From Eubacterium ruminantium (GTDB taxonomy: Bacteria; Bacillota; Clostridia; Lachnospirales; Lachnospiraceae), in the NCBI GenBank assembly GCA_900108205.1, contig FNUU01000001.1:62001-126000 (forward strand): 64,000 nt of DNA, read 5' to 3'. The notes below the pieces were generated by a model. That model worked only from the letters and a program-made list of their open reading frames with translations, made no database searches and was not told the origin of the DNA. A program made the position numbers and the translations under genes. Positions 55,017 to 63,508 of this stretch are shown here, piece after piece (the stretch's first letter is position 1; each line of letters opens with the position of its first letter).

Positions 55017-55134
55017 TAAAACCGGTGTATAAACATTAAATTTTAATAACTGCATTATATAGAATTAAATCATGGTGAAGGATGTGTCATGGCGGTTGTG
55101 ACACTGCAAATTCATGCATATAGGTAAATAAGAA

Positions 55135-56994
55135 ATGGCAAGAAATACTTATAAACAGGATGAAAAACTGAATGAGGCTTTTAATATAAAGCATCTTCTT
55201 CGTGCATCCGATTATATCAAAAAATATATAAGAATAATGATATTTGCTCTGGTTTTGAGCGGAATTGGCGGTGCTTTTGGTTATATAGCACCTCTGGTCA
55301 CAAAAACTGCTCTGGATAAGGCTGTACCTGATAAGAATGTTAAATTACTGCTCAGTCTTGCGGCAATCATGGCCGGACTCTATCTGGTAAGTACGATTTT
55401 TACAACCATCAGAAGCAGGATTATGGTTAAAGTAAGTCAGAATATCATTTATGACATCAGAAAGGATATCTTTACTCATCTTCAGGAACTTCCTTTTGAG
55501 TATTACGATAATAGGCCACATGGCAAGATACTTATCAGGGTTGTAAATTATGTGAATTCAGTTTCAGACATGCTTTCAAACGGACTTATAAATATCGTTC
55601 TTGAGGGCTTCAATCTAGTATTTATAATTGCTTTTATGTTTATGGCCGATGTACAGCTGGCTTTGGTTGTTATGTGCGGCGTGCCGGTTCTGGCTGTATT
55701 CATGTTCTGGATTAAAAACAAACAGAGAAAAGCATGGCAGGAGGTATCCAATAAGAATTCAAATCTGAATGCATATCTACAGGAAAATATTGTCGGAGCA
55801 AAGATCACTCAGATATTTGCGCGTGAAGATGAAAATGTTGAGATATTCAGAAACCTTTCGGACGATTGCAGAAAAACCTGGACCACGGCTGTAAAATACT
55901 CAAATCTTGTATGGCCTGGAATAGATACCATTTCTGTATTTGTAAGAGCAGCTATCTTCCTTTTTGGACTCTTCCTTCTTGGAAATGGAAATAAATCGCT
56001 TGGAACGATTGTAGCTGTTTCTGGGTATGCATCTTATTTCTGGCAGCCGATCATGAATCTCGGAAATATATTCAATAATTTCATCAATAATGTTGCATAT
56101 CTTGAAAGGATATTTGAGACTATAGATGAGCCGGTCAGCGTTAAAGACGCGGAAGATGCGAGTGTTATGCCTCCGATAAAGGGAGATGTTACATTTGAAA
56201 ATATCAGCTTTTCCTACGAAAGTGATGCGGAAGAGCTGAGCAATGACATTGCAAATGGCGAAAATAAAACTGAGGATACTAAGGAGAATTACACAGAAGC
56301 CGGCGATGTAAAATCCGGAAATAAAATGGTTCTAAAAAATGTATCCTTCAGTGTTAAAGCCGGCGAAAGCGTTGCCCTTGTAGGTCCAACCGGTGCCGGT
56401 AAGAGTACCATAGTCAATCTGATATCAAGATTCTACAATGTCAATTCAGGCAGGATTCTGATCGATGGCCACGATATATCGAAAGTGACTCTTAAATCCC
56501 TCAGAAGCCAGATGGGTATAATGATGCAGGACAGCTTTATCTTTACAGGTACTGTTGAAGATAATATCAGATATGGAAAGCTGGATGCTTCCAATGAGGA
56601 TATTATCAAAGCGGCAGAAACTGTCTGTGCTGACGGTTTCATAGAGAAAATGAAGGACGGATACAATACCGAGGTAAAGGAAAGAGGCGGCACGTTGAGC
56701 GAAGGTGAAAAACAGCTGATTTCATTTGCCAGAACGGTTCTTTCTGATCCAAAGATATTAATACTTGATGAAGCAACTTCAAGTATTGATGTCAGAACAG
56801 AAAAGGCGCTCCAGACCGGACTTGACAGGATGCTGAAGGGAAGAACATCATTTATTATAGCGCACAGACTTTCTACCATACGAAACTGTGACAAAATAAT
56901 GTTCATAGATAATGGAGGAATATTGGAGGCAGGCACTCATGATGAACTGATGGCAAGGAAGGGTGCGTATTATGAACTGTATATGAGCCGATAA
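55135..56994 (+). CDS. ABC exporter half-transporter, catalytic partner (subunit 2)
   Basis: 619 aa with a six-helix membrane domain (about 35-330) and an ATPase domain. Walker A is GPTGAGKST; Walker B LILDEATSSID keeps the catalytic Glu, but the signature is LSEGEKQ rather than LSGGQ. Together with subunit 1 this makes one good and one degenerate ATP site. An Asp/Glu/Asn-rich insert of about 35 residues (362-397) lies before the Walker A strand. The substrate is unknown: drugs, lipids or peptides are possible. Confidence 0.93.
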   Translation: MARNTYKQDEKLNEAFNIKHLLRASDYIKKYIRIMIFALVLSGIGGAFGYIAPLVTKTALDKAVPDKNVKLLLSLAAIMAGLYLVSTIFTTIRSRIMVKVSQNIIYDIRKDIFTHLQELPFEYYDNRPHGKILIRVVNYVNSVSDMLSNGLINIVLEGFNLVFIIAFMFMADVQLALVVMCGVPVLAVFMFWIKNKQRKAWQEVSNKNSNLNAYLQENIVGAKITQIFAREDENVEIFRNLSDDCRKTWTTAVKYSNLVWPGIDTISVFVRAAIFLFGLFLLGNGNKSLGTIVAVSGYASYFWQPIMNLGNIFNNFINNVAYLERIFETIDEPVSVKDAEDASVMPPIKGDVTFENISFSYESDAEELSNDIANGENKTEDTKENYTEAGDVKSGNKMVLKNVSFSVKAGESVALVGPTGAGKSTIVNLISRFYNVNSGRILIDGHDISKVTLKSLRSQMGIMMQDSFIFTGTVEDNIRYGKLDASNEDIIKAAETVCADGFIEKMKDGYNTEVKERGGTLSEGEKQLISFARTVLSDPKILILDEATSSIDVRTEKALQTGLDRMLKGRTSFIIAHRLSTIRNCDKIMFIDNGGILEAGTHDELMARKGAYYELYMSR

Positions 56995-57111
56995 ATAGTT
57001 CTTTGTTTTTATTTGAGGAGTATTTACAAATAGTCTATGTAATTATATAATTTAAAAGATTGAAGTTTATACATACGATCACTAAAATACAAAGAAAATT
57101 CTGGTTAAAAA

Positions 57112-58377
57112 ATGAAAAGAATGATAATTGTCGGAGCCGGAGCCGCCGGTCTGATGGCTGCGCTTTCAGCGTGTGACAGATATAATGTAACGATAATTGA
57201 AAAAAATGAAAAAGCAGGGAAAAAGATATACATTACCGGCAAAGGAAGATGTAATCTTATGAATGACTGCGATATAGATACATTTCTTAAAAATGTTGTA
57301 CATAACAGTAAGTTTATGTACAGCTCTATTAATGCGTTTTCACCACAGGATACATATGAATATTTCAGCTCTCTTGGTCTTCCCATGAAGACAGAGAGAG
57401 GCAACAGGGTTTTCCCGGTTTCTGACAGAGCATCTGATGTTACCAAAGCTCTGACTGACGAACTGAAACGGAAGAATGTAAAAATATTATATAATACTAC
57501 TGTAAGGAAAATAGTTACTGACAAATGTTCAGTAAGTCCGGATGAAGATCGAATGATTGATATTATCGTAAGAGGCGTTGAAACTGATAAAGGGTTCTTC
57601 CCGGGAGACGTTGTCGTGGTTGCAACCGGAGGACTATCTTATCCTACAACCGGTTCAACCGGCGATGGTTTAAGGTTTGCAGAGGAATCAGGTCTTAAGA
57701 TTACCGAAACCTTTCCGGCGCTTTGTCCTCTTAATATCAAGGAAGAAGACTGCAAAAAAATGATGGGTCTATCCCTAAAAAATGTTAAAGTAAGATTTTC
57801 TGTAAAACAGGATGGAAAGAATAAAAGAAAACTCATCTACGAAGATTTCGGTGAAATGCTTTTCACTCATTTTGGTGTAAGCGGCCCATGTATTCTTTCA
57901 GCATCGAATTATATTTCTGATTATCTTGATAAGGATATTAAGCTTTTTATCGATCTTAAACCGGCTCTTTCAAACGAAGAACTGGAGCAGAGAATAAAAA
58001 AGGATTTTGACGGTTTCAGACTAAGAGAATATCAAAATTCTTTGGGGCAGCTTTTGCCAAGACTCATGATTCCTGTTATAATAGAAAGGTCGGGCATCAG
58101 TCCTTCCAAGAAGACGGCCGATATTTCTGAGAAAGAGATAAGAAGGCTTGCTGAACTGCTTAAAAACTTCGAATTAAACGTCATCGGACTCAGAAGCTAT
58201 AATGAAGCAATCGTCACCAGAGGCGGTGTCTCTGTTAAGGAGATTGATCCTAAAACCATGGAATCAAAAAAGGTGAAGGGCCTCAGGTTTGCAGGAGAAG
58301 TTTTGGATGTTGATGCTCTTACCGGAGGCTTTAATCTCCAGATTGCATGGAGCACCGGACACGCAGCCGGACTTTGA
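57112..58377 (+). CDS. FAD-dependent oxidoreductase of the HI0933/YtfP (aminoacetone oxidase-like) family
   Basis: 421 aa. The FAD-binding Rossmann motif is IIVGAGAAGLMAALSA at the N-terminus. Family marks are KAGKKIYITGKGRCNLMN, ERGNRVFPVSDRASDV, VVATGGLSYPTTGSTGDG, LLFTHFGVSGPCIL-like sequence (here MLFTHFGVSGP) and the closing LRFAGEVLDVDALTGGFNLQ. The physiological substrate of this family is not settled. The gene often precedes cmk in Clostridia, as it does here. Confidence 0.88.
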   Translation: MKRMIIVGAGAAGLMAALSACDRYNVTIIEKNEKAGKKIYITGKGRCNLMNDCDIDTFLKNVVHNSKFMYSSINAFSPQDTYEYFSSLGLPMKTERGNRVFPVSDRASDVTKALTDELKRKNVKILYNTTVRKIVTDKCSVSPDEDRMIDIIVRGVETDKGFFPGDVVVVATGGLSYPTTGSTGDGLRFAEESGLKITETFPALCPLNIKEEDCKKMMGLSLKNVKVRFSVKQDGKNKRKLIYEDFGEMLFTHFGVSGPCILSASNYISDYLDKDIKLFIDLKPALSNEELEQRIKKDFDGFRLREYQNSLGQLLPRLMIPVIIERSGISPSKKTADISEKEIRRLAELLKNFELNVIGLRSYNEAIVTRGGVSVKEIDPKTMESKKVKGLRFAGEVLDVDALTGGFNLQIAWSTGHAAGL

Positions 58378-58427
58378 GTAAATTACAATCACATAGGTCA
58401 GATGTTTGTATATAATTAAATATTTCA

Positions 58428-58507
58428 CCTGTCAGATAAATATCAATCACGTATCATACTGGTGAAATACCGCATTATTATTAGATATCATACCGGTTAA
58501 AGAACCG
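58428..58507 (+). other. Two hairpins upstream of cmk
   Basis: ATTTCACC (about 58423-58431) can pair with GGTGAAAT (about 58461), and CCGGTT-AAAG-AACCGG (58492-58507) forms a tight hairpin about 30 bases before the cmk start. Possibly leader structure; no known riboswitch recognised. Confidence 0.35.
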
Positions 58508-58539
58508 GAATATGACATAAATAAGGAGAAGATAAGGTT

Positions 58540-59208
58540 ATGAATGTAGCAATTGACGGACCTGCAGGAGCAGGAAAAAGCACTATAGCGCGACTTGCCG
58601 CTAAAAAACTGGGCTTTCTGTATGTTGATACGGGAGCTATGTACCGCGCCATAGCATTATATCTCTTATGGGATGATACTGATATTGAAAACGAAGAGAG
58701 TCTTAAAAAAGCTCTCGACAGGATCAATATCAATATTGTTTATGAAAAAGGTGTTCAGCATGTATTTCTGAATTTTCAGGATGTTTCTGCAGAGATAAGA
58801 AGTGAAAAGGTAAGTATCATGGCTTCCAAAACTTCAGCTCTTCAGCCTGTCAGAGACAAGCTGCTTGATCTTCAGAAAAGTATAGCCGCCTCAAATGATG
58901 TTATCATGGACGGAAGAGATATCGGTACAAATATACTTCCGAATGCAGAGGTAAAAATCTATCTTGATGCGTCAACAGATGTTCGCGCAAAGAGAAGATA
59001 TGATGAAATGAAAGCCAAGGGTGAAAGTCCTGACATGGAATCCATTAAGAAAAATATAATTTTAAGAGATGAGCAGGACATGAACAGAAAGATAGCACCT
59101 CTCAGAAAGGCTGAGGATGCTGTCCTTATTGACAGCTCTGACATGAGTATAGACCAGGTGGTTGACAGGATCGTTGCTCTGGTAAATAAAGCAGGAGAAA
59201 AAGCATAA
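58540..59208 (+). CDS. cmk: Cytidylate kinase
   Basis: Phosphorylates CMP and dCMP with ATP. 222 aa. The P-loop is DGPAGAGKSTIARLAAK, followed by the CMP-binding VDTGAMYRA, the MDGRDIGTNILPNAEVKIYL strand and the lid RDEQDMNRKIAPLRKA. AAGGAG lies upstream. It is seven bases before the IspH-S1 gene, the standard clostridial order. Confidence 0.97.
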   Translation: MNVAIDGPAGAGKSTIARLAAKKLGFLYVDTGAMYRAIALYLLWDDTDIENEESLKKALDRININIVYEKGVQHVFLNFQDVSAEIRSEKVSIMASKTSALQPVRDKLLDLQKSIAASNDVIMDGRDIGTNILPNAEVKIYLDASTDVRAKRRYDEMKAKGESPDMESIKKNIILRDEQDMNRKIAPLRKAEDAVLIDSSDMSIDQVVDRIVALVNKAGEKA

Positions 59209-59215
59209 TATATAA

Positions 59216-61222
59216 ATGAATAATGGTAATAATATAAAAAAACGGGAAGTTATCCTTGCGGATAAAGCAGGTTTCTGTTTTGGCGTAAAAAGAGCGGTTG
59301 ATACCGCTTATCTGGAAGCTGAAAAGGCTAAAAAGGATAATATTTCTATTTATACCTATGGTTCCATCATACATAACAAGTTTGTTGTGGATGATCTTGC
59401 CGCAAATGGCGTTGGGATGATAAACAGTATTGAAGAGCTGGATGCGATTCCGCCCTCCAGGATAATCATCAGAAGTCATGGGGTAGGGAAAAATGTCATC
59501 GATAAAATACGTGATAAAGGTCACGAGCTTATCGATGCCACCTGTCCATTTGTAAATAATATCCATAAAATAGCTCAGGAAGTAACAACAAAAAAAGAAA
59601 CTCTTATAATCATTGGAGATGCTTCTCATCCTGAAGTTCAGGGTATTAAGGGCTGGTGCAGCGAAGAACCATTTATCATATCTGACACAGAAGATGTCAC
59701 CGGATTGCCGGAGATAAACGGAAATATAACAGTAGTTTCGCAAACTACATTTAATTCAAAAAAATTTAAAGATATAGTTGAATTATTGCAAAAAAAATAT
59801 TATAATATTCGTGTTTGTAATACTATCTGCAACGCGACCGCAGAACGTCAGGAAGAGGCAGCAAGATTATCGGCAGAAGTTGACGTAATGATCGTAATTG
59901 GAGATCCTAGTAGTTCAAATACAAAAAAGTTATATGAAATAAGCAGACAGCAATGTAAAAATACTTACTATGTACAGACACTTGACGACTTGGATTTAAC
60001 TGTTATTGAATCCGCTAGTAGGGTAGGTATTACTGCTGGGGCATCTACCCCAAAATTTATTATTAAGGAGGTTCATGACAGTATGTCGGAGACAAATTCA
60101 GAATTCGAAAAATTATTACAGGAGGAAGATGATTTCTCTATCAGAACAGGCCAGATCGTTGATGGTACTGTAATCGGTGTAAAACCTGAAGAGATAATTG
60201 TTGATATTCACTATAAATCAGAGGGTATAGTAACAAGAGAAGAATATTCAAATACACCAAACATTGATCTTACAACAGTTGTTAAGGAAGGCGATCCAAT
60301 AACAGTTAAGGTTATCAAGACAAATGATGGCGAAGGTCAGGTCGTTCTTTCTTACAAGAGAATTGCAGCTGAGAAAGCATATGCAAAGCTTGAAGAAGCA
60401 TTTAATAATCAGGAAGTTCTTAAGGGAACAGTTGCTCAGGCACTTAACGGAGGACTTAGCGTTCTCGTTGATGAGTGCAAGGTATTTATCCCTGCAAGCC
60501 TTGTTTCTGATGCATTTGAGAGAGATCTCAAGAAGTATGAGGGACAGGAAGTTGAATTCATTCTTACAGAGTTCAACACTCAGAAGAGAAGATTCATCGG
60601 TAACAGAAAGAAGCTTATCGTTGAGAAGAAGGAAGCTCTTGCAAAAGAGTTATTCGGTCGTATAGAAGTAGGCCAGACTGTTGAAGGAACAGTAAAGAAT
60701 GTAACAAACTTTGGGGCATTCATTGATCTTGGTGGTGCTGACGGACTCCTTCACATTTCAGAGATGTCATGGGGAAGAGTTGATAATCCAAAGAAGATCT
60801 TCAATGTTGGAGATAAGGTAAAGGCATTTATTAAGGATATCAACGGAGATAAGATAGCTCTTTCTCTTAAGTTTGATGATCAGAATCCATGGCTTACAGC
60901 TGAAGAGAAGTATGCAGTTGGTACAGTTGTTACCGGTAAGGTAGCAAGAATGACAGACTTTGGTGCATTTGTTGTACTTGAGCCTGGTATCGATGCACTC
61001 CTTCATGTATCACAGATCGCTCTTGAAAGAATCGAGAAGCCTGCTGACGTTCTTAAGGTTGGTGAAGAGATCACAGCTAAGGTTGTTGATTTCAAGCCTG
61101 CAGATAAGAAGATAAGCCTCAGCATCAAGGCATATCTCAAGGATCAGGGCGTTGAAGCTCCTGCAGCTGAAGAAGCAGTTGAAGAGGTTGCTGAGGAAGC
61201 AGAAGCTGCTACAGAAGAGTAA
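59216..61222 (+). CDS. ispH-rpsA: Fused IspH (HMBPP reductase) and ribosomal protein S1
   Basis: 668 aa. Residues 10-288 are IspH, an iron-sulfur enzyme making IPP and DMAPP: cluster Cys are in AGFCFGVKRAV, DATCPFV and NTICNAT, with the conserved RSHGVG and SQTTFN. Residues 300-640 carry four S1 RNA-binding domains (for example GTVKNVTNFGAFIDLGGADG and GKVARMTDFGAFVVLEPGID), then an acidic tail. Such fusions are known in Clostridia. Leucine codons change from a mix of TTA, TTG, CTG and CTT in the IspH part to almost only CTT/CTC in the S1 part. A ribosome binding site and in-frame ATG sit at the junction. The first start has no strong site. Confidence 0.95.
   Translation: MNNGNNIKKREVILADKAGFCFGVKRAVDTAYLEAEKAKKDNISIYTYGSIIHNKFVVDDLAANGVGMINSIEELDAIPPSRIIIRSHGVGKNVIDKIRDKGHELIDATCPFVNNIHKIAQEVTTKKETLIIIGDASHPEVQGIKGWCSEEPFIISDTEDVTGLPEINGNITVVSQTTFNSKKFKDIVELLQKKYYNIRVCNTICNATAERQEEAARLSAEVDVMIVIGDPSSSNTKKLYEISRQQCKNTYYVQTLDDLDLTVIESASRVGITAGASTPKFIIKEVHDSMSETNSEFEKLLQEEDDFSIRTGQIVDGTVIGVKPEEIIVDIHYKSEGIVTREEYSNTPNIDLTTVVKEGDPITVKVIKTNDGEGQVVLSYKRIAAEKAYAKLEEAFNNQEVLKGTVAQALNGGLSVLVDECKVFIPASLVSDAFERDLKKYEGQEVEFILTEFNTQKRRFIGNRKKLIVEKKEALAKELFGRIEVGQTVEGTVKNVTNFGAFIDLGGADGLLHISEMSWGRVDNPKKIFNVGDKVKAFIKDINGDKIALSLKFDDQNPWLTAEEKYAVGTVVTGKVARMTDFGAFVVLEPGIDALLHVSQIALERIEKPADVLKVGEEITAKVVDFKPADKKISLSIKAYLKDQGVEAPAAEEAVEEVAEEAEAATEE
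60065..60085 (+). promoter_or_regulatory. Internal ribosome binding site and in-frame ATG at the IspH/S1 junction
   Basis: AAGGAGG at 60065-60071 is followed 11 bases later by ATG 60083, which is codon 290 of the fusion and begins the S1 part (MSETNSEF). Starting here would give a 379-residue S1. A second ATG at 60075 is out of frame. Spacing is longer than ideal. Confidence 0.6.
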
Positions 61223-61251
61223 TCTGCCGATTAATTGATTTTGAAATTACT

Positions 61252-61287
61252 AAAGTGCTTATGGAGTTTATCTGTAAGCACTTTTTT
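61252..61287 (+). terminator. Terminator after ispH-rpsA
   Basis: AAGTGCTTA pairs with TAAGCACTT with a 13-base loop, followed by a T-run. Confidence 0.9.
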
Positions 61288-61461
61288 AATCTTATCAATT
61301 ATAATTGCCACCTGATATATGTATTCGTAATTTATTTGGTTTGACAATATAATATATGTGGTTATTATTTAGGATGTTATGACTCAAGACTTTTTAAATT
61401 TGTTTATTATTTTCAATCAATTTCCTGCTCGATTTACGCTCAAATTTTTTTAAATTTATAC

Positions 61462-61490
61462 TTGATTTACATAATCGTTTGTGATATATT
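61462..61490 (+). promoter_or_regulatory. Promoter of rplS
   Basis: TTGATT, 17 bases, TATATT. Predicted start near 61497, giving a leader of about 135 bases. Confidence 0.65.
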
Positions 61491-61510
61491 AATACAGCTG
61501 TTAAAAATAA

Positions 61511-61550
61511 AGATGGTCCGCTGCAGTACCATGATTCATTTATGAATCAT
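61511..61550 (+). promoter_or_regulatory. Two-hairpin leader of rplS
   Basis: ATGGT-N11-ACCAT (61512-61532) is followed at once by TGATTCAT-TT-ATGAATCA (61532-61549). L19 leader RNAs are known upstream of rplS in Firmicutes; whether this belongs to that family needs a covariance search. Confidence 0.45.
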
Positions 61551-61630
61551 CAAAGAAGAAGTATAAACAACATTCTTCACTATATATATAAATGCAAGAA
61601 CATCGAATAATTATATGGAGGTTGATTTCG

Positions 61631-61984
61631 ATGAACAATAGTGAAATCATGAAGAGCATTGAGAAAGCACAGCTTAGAGAGAAGAATTTTGATTATAACG
61701 TAGGTGATACAGTTAAGGTATCCGCTATGATCAAAGAAGGAAACAGAGAGAGAATCCAGGTATTCGAAGGAACAGTTATTAAGATCCAGGGTACTGGTTC
61801 AAGACAGACATTTACAGTTAGAAAGAATTCTAATGGCGTAGGTGTTGAGAAGACATGGCCTGTACACTCACCTCTTATCGAGAAGGTTGAAGTTGTAAGA
61901 AGAGGTAAGGTTAGAAGAGCTAAACTTAATTATCTCCGTGACAGAGTTGGTAAGAGTGCCAGAGTTAAAGAGATTGTTAAATAA
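61631..61984 (+). CDS. rplS: 50S ribosomal protein L19
   Basis: Lies at the 30S-50S interface. ATG 61631 behind GGAGGT gives 117 aa, the family length; an upstream in-frame ATG at 61592 would add 13 residues with no similarity to L19. Family marks are [59 protein letters not shown] and [12 protein letters not shown]. The terminator following partly separates it from lepB. Confidence 0.98.
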   Translation: MNNSEIMKSIEKAQLREKNFDYNVGDTVKVSAMIKEGNRERIQVFEGTVIKIQGTGSRQTFTVRKNSNGVGVEKTWPVHSPLIEKVEVVRRGKVRRAKLNYLRDRVGKSARVKEIVK

Positions 61985-61996
61985 GCAAACATGTTT

Positions 61997-62027
61997 GACC
62001 GGAGTTATTTTTACTCCGGTCTTTTTT
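61997..62027 (+). terminator. Terminator after rplS
   Basis: GACCGGAGT pairs with ACTCCGGTC around TATTTTT, followed by seven T residues. It limits but need not abolish read-through into lepB, 20 bases on. Confidence 0.92.
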
Positions 62028-62046
62028 CATATTATGGCATAAGATA

Positions 62047-62634
62047 ATGGAAGAAAACAGAAAGCAAAGAAAAAAGTACATAGCTGATTTCAGTCTGGTA
62101 AAAGCAGGAAAAAAGCCTAAAAAGAAGCGAATGAAAAGAATTGAGATATATCTTCTTATTGTTGCTTCAGCAATAGTATTGGGTTATGCATTTATTGCCT
62201 TTATGTTTCAGACTGTGAAGGTTGTCGGTCCATCTATGCAGGGTACCCTCAGAGATGGCGATGTTATTGTAATAAGTAAGATTGGAAAAATGTTTGGCAT
62301 AGACAGAAATGATGTTGTTGCCATTAAACAGCCTGAAAATGATTATTACAGTATAAAAAGAGTCGTTGCAAAACCCGGCGATACAGTACAGATAATCGGC
62401 GGAAAACTATATGTAAATGAAAAGCTTCAGGAAAAATTTGCTGATAAGATCATAATCAACTCAGGAATAGCAAGTGAACTTATAAAATTGGATCAGAATC
62501 AGTATTTTGTTCTTGGAGATAATGTAAACAGCAGTGATGATTCCAGATTTAAAAATATGGACATCGTCCAGAAAACAGATATTAAAGGAATTGCCATTTA
62601 CAGGCTGAGTCCTGAAAAAGGAAGAATCAGGTGA
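62047..62634 (+). CDS. lepB: Signal peptidase I (first copy)
   Basis: Cuts signal peptides of secreted proteins such as the two giant proteins in this window. 195 aa with one membrane helix (about 33-56). The nucleophile Ser is in VVGPSMQGTLRDGDVIVI and the general-base Lys in YYSIKRVVAKPGDTV; the GDNVNSSDDSR box is present. It is followed after five bases by rbgA. The ribosome binding site is weak. Confidence 0.95.
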   Translation: MEENRKQRKKYIADFSLVKAGKKPKKKRMKRIEIYLLIVASAIVLGYAFIAFMFQTVKVVGPSMQGTLRDGDVIVISKIGKMFGIDRNDVVAIKQPENDYYSIKRVVAKPGDTVQIIGGKLYVNEKLQEKFADKIIINSGIASELIKLDQNQYFVLGDNVNSSDDSRFKNMDIVQKTDIKGIAIYRLSPEKGRIR

Positions 62635-62639
62635 TATAA

Positions 62640-63497
62640 ATGGATGATAAGATCAATATAAACTGGTATCCCGGCCATATGACGAAAGCGGTCCGGGAGA
62701 TGGAACAGAATATCAAACTTATAGATATTGTGATTGAAATACTGGATGCAAGGATACCATTTTCAAGTCGTAATCCAATTATGGATAAGCTTGCAATGGG
62801 AAAATATCGTCTTATGATAATGAATAAATCCGACCTTGCAGATCCTTCCATTTTAAAAAAATGGGAAAAATATTACGAAGAAATGGGTATTAAGACTATT
62901 TCCATTGATTCCAGAGTGACAAAAAATGCAAGAAATATAACCCCTGTTGTTATGGATATATGTAAGGAGAAACTCGAGAGAGATAAGAGAAGAGGTCTCT
63001 TAAAACGTCCTGTAAAAGCAATGATAGTTGGTATTCCGAATGTAGGAAAATCAACATTTATAAATTCCTATGCGGGAAGAGCAAGTGCAAAAACCGGTAA
63101 TAAGCCGGGCGTTACCAAGGGCGTTCAGTGGATAAGACTTGGAAATGATATTGATCTTCTTGATACTCCGGGTGTCCTTTGGCCAAAGTTTGAGGATAAA
63201 CAGATTGGAATCAATCTTGCGCTCATCGGATCCGTAAATGATAATATAATAAGTAAATATGATCTTTCGATATTATTAATAGATTATTTAGAAAATAACT
63301 ATTGCGGTATTCTTTCAAAAAGGTATAATATTGAAGAGGTAAAGGATGCAAATGAAGTGTTACTGGAGATTGCAGATGTCAGAAAGTGCGTCCTGAAGGG
63401 TGGAGAACCTGATATAGAAAAGGCTGCATCTATTCTTATAGATGATCTGAGAAACGGAAGCCTTGGAAGGATTTCTCTTGAGACACCTCAGCATTAA
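62640..63497 (+). CDS. rbgA: Ribosome biogenesis GTPase RbgA (YlqF)
   Basis: Late 50S assembly GTPase, 285 aa. The GTPase motifs are circularly permuted: G4 NKSDLAD (about 61) comes first, then G1 GIPNVGKST (about 131) and G3 DTPG (about 178). INWYPGHMTKA at the start and LDARIPFSSRNP are family hallmarks. rplS-(lepB)-rbgA is a conserved order in Firmicutes, and RNase HII often follows. Confidence 0.97.
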   Translation: MDDKININWYPGHMTKAVREMEQNIKLIDIVIEILDARIPFSSRNPIMDKLAMGKYRLMIMNKSDLADPSILKKWEKYYEEMGIKTISIDSRVTKNARNITPVVMDICKEKLERDKRRGLLKRPVKAMIVGIPNVGKSTFINSYAGRASAKTGNKPGVTKGVQWIRLGNDIDLLDTPGVLWPKFEDKQIGINLALIGSVNDNIISKYDLSILLIDYLENNYCGILSKRYNIEEVKDANEVLLEIADVRKCVLKGGEPDIEKAASILIDDLRNGSLGRISLETPQH

Positions 63498-63508
63498 GGA
63501 GAAAGACA

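Noticed and set aside
61592-61630. Longer L19 with 13 extra N-terminal residues
   Set aside because: The extra residues do not resemble L19, and the GGAGGT site at 61617 sits inside them, nine bases before the true ATG.
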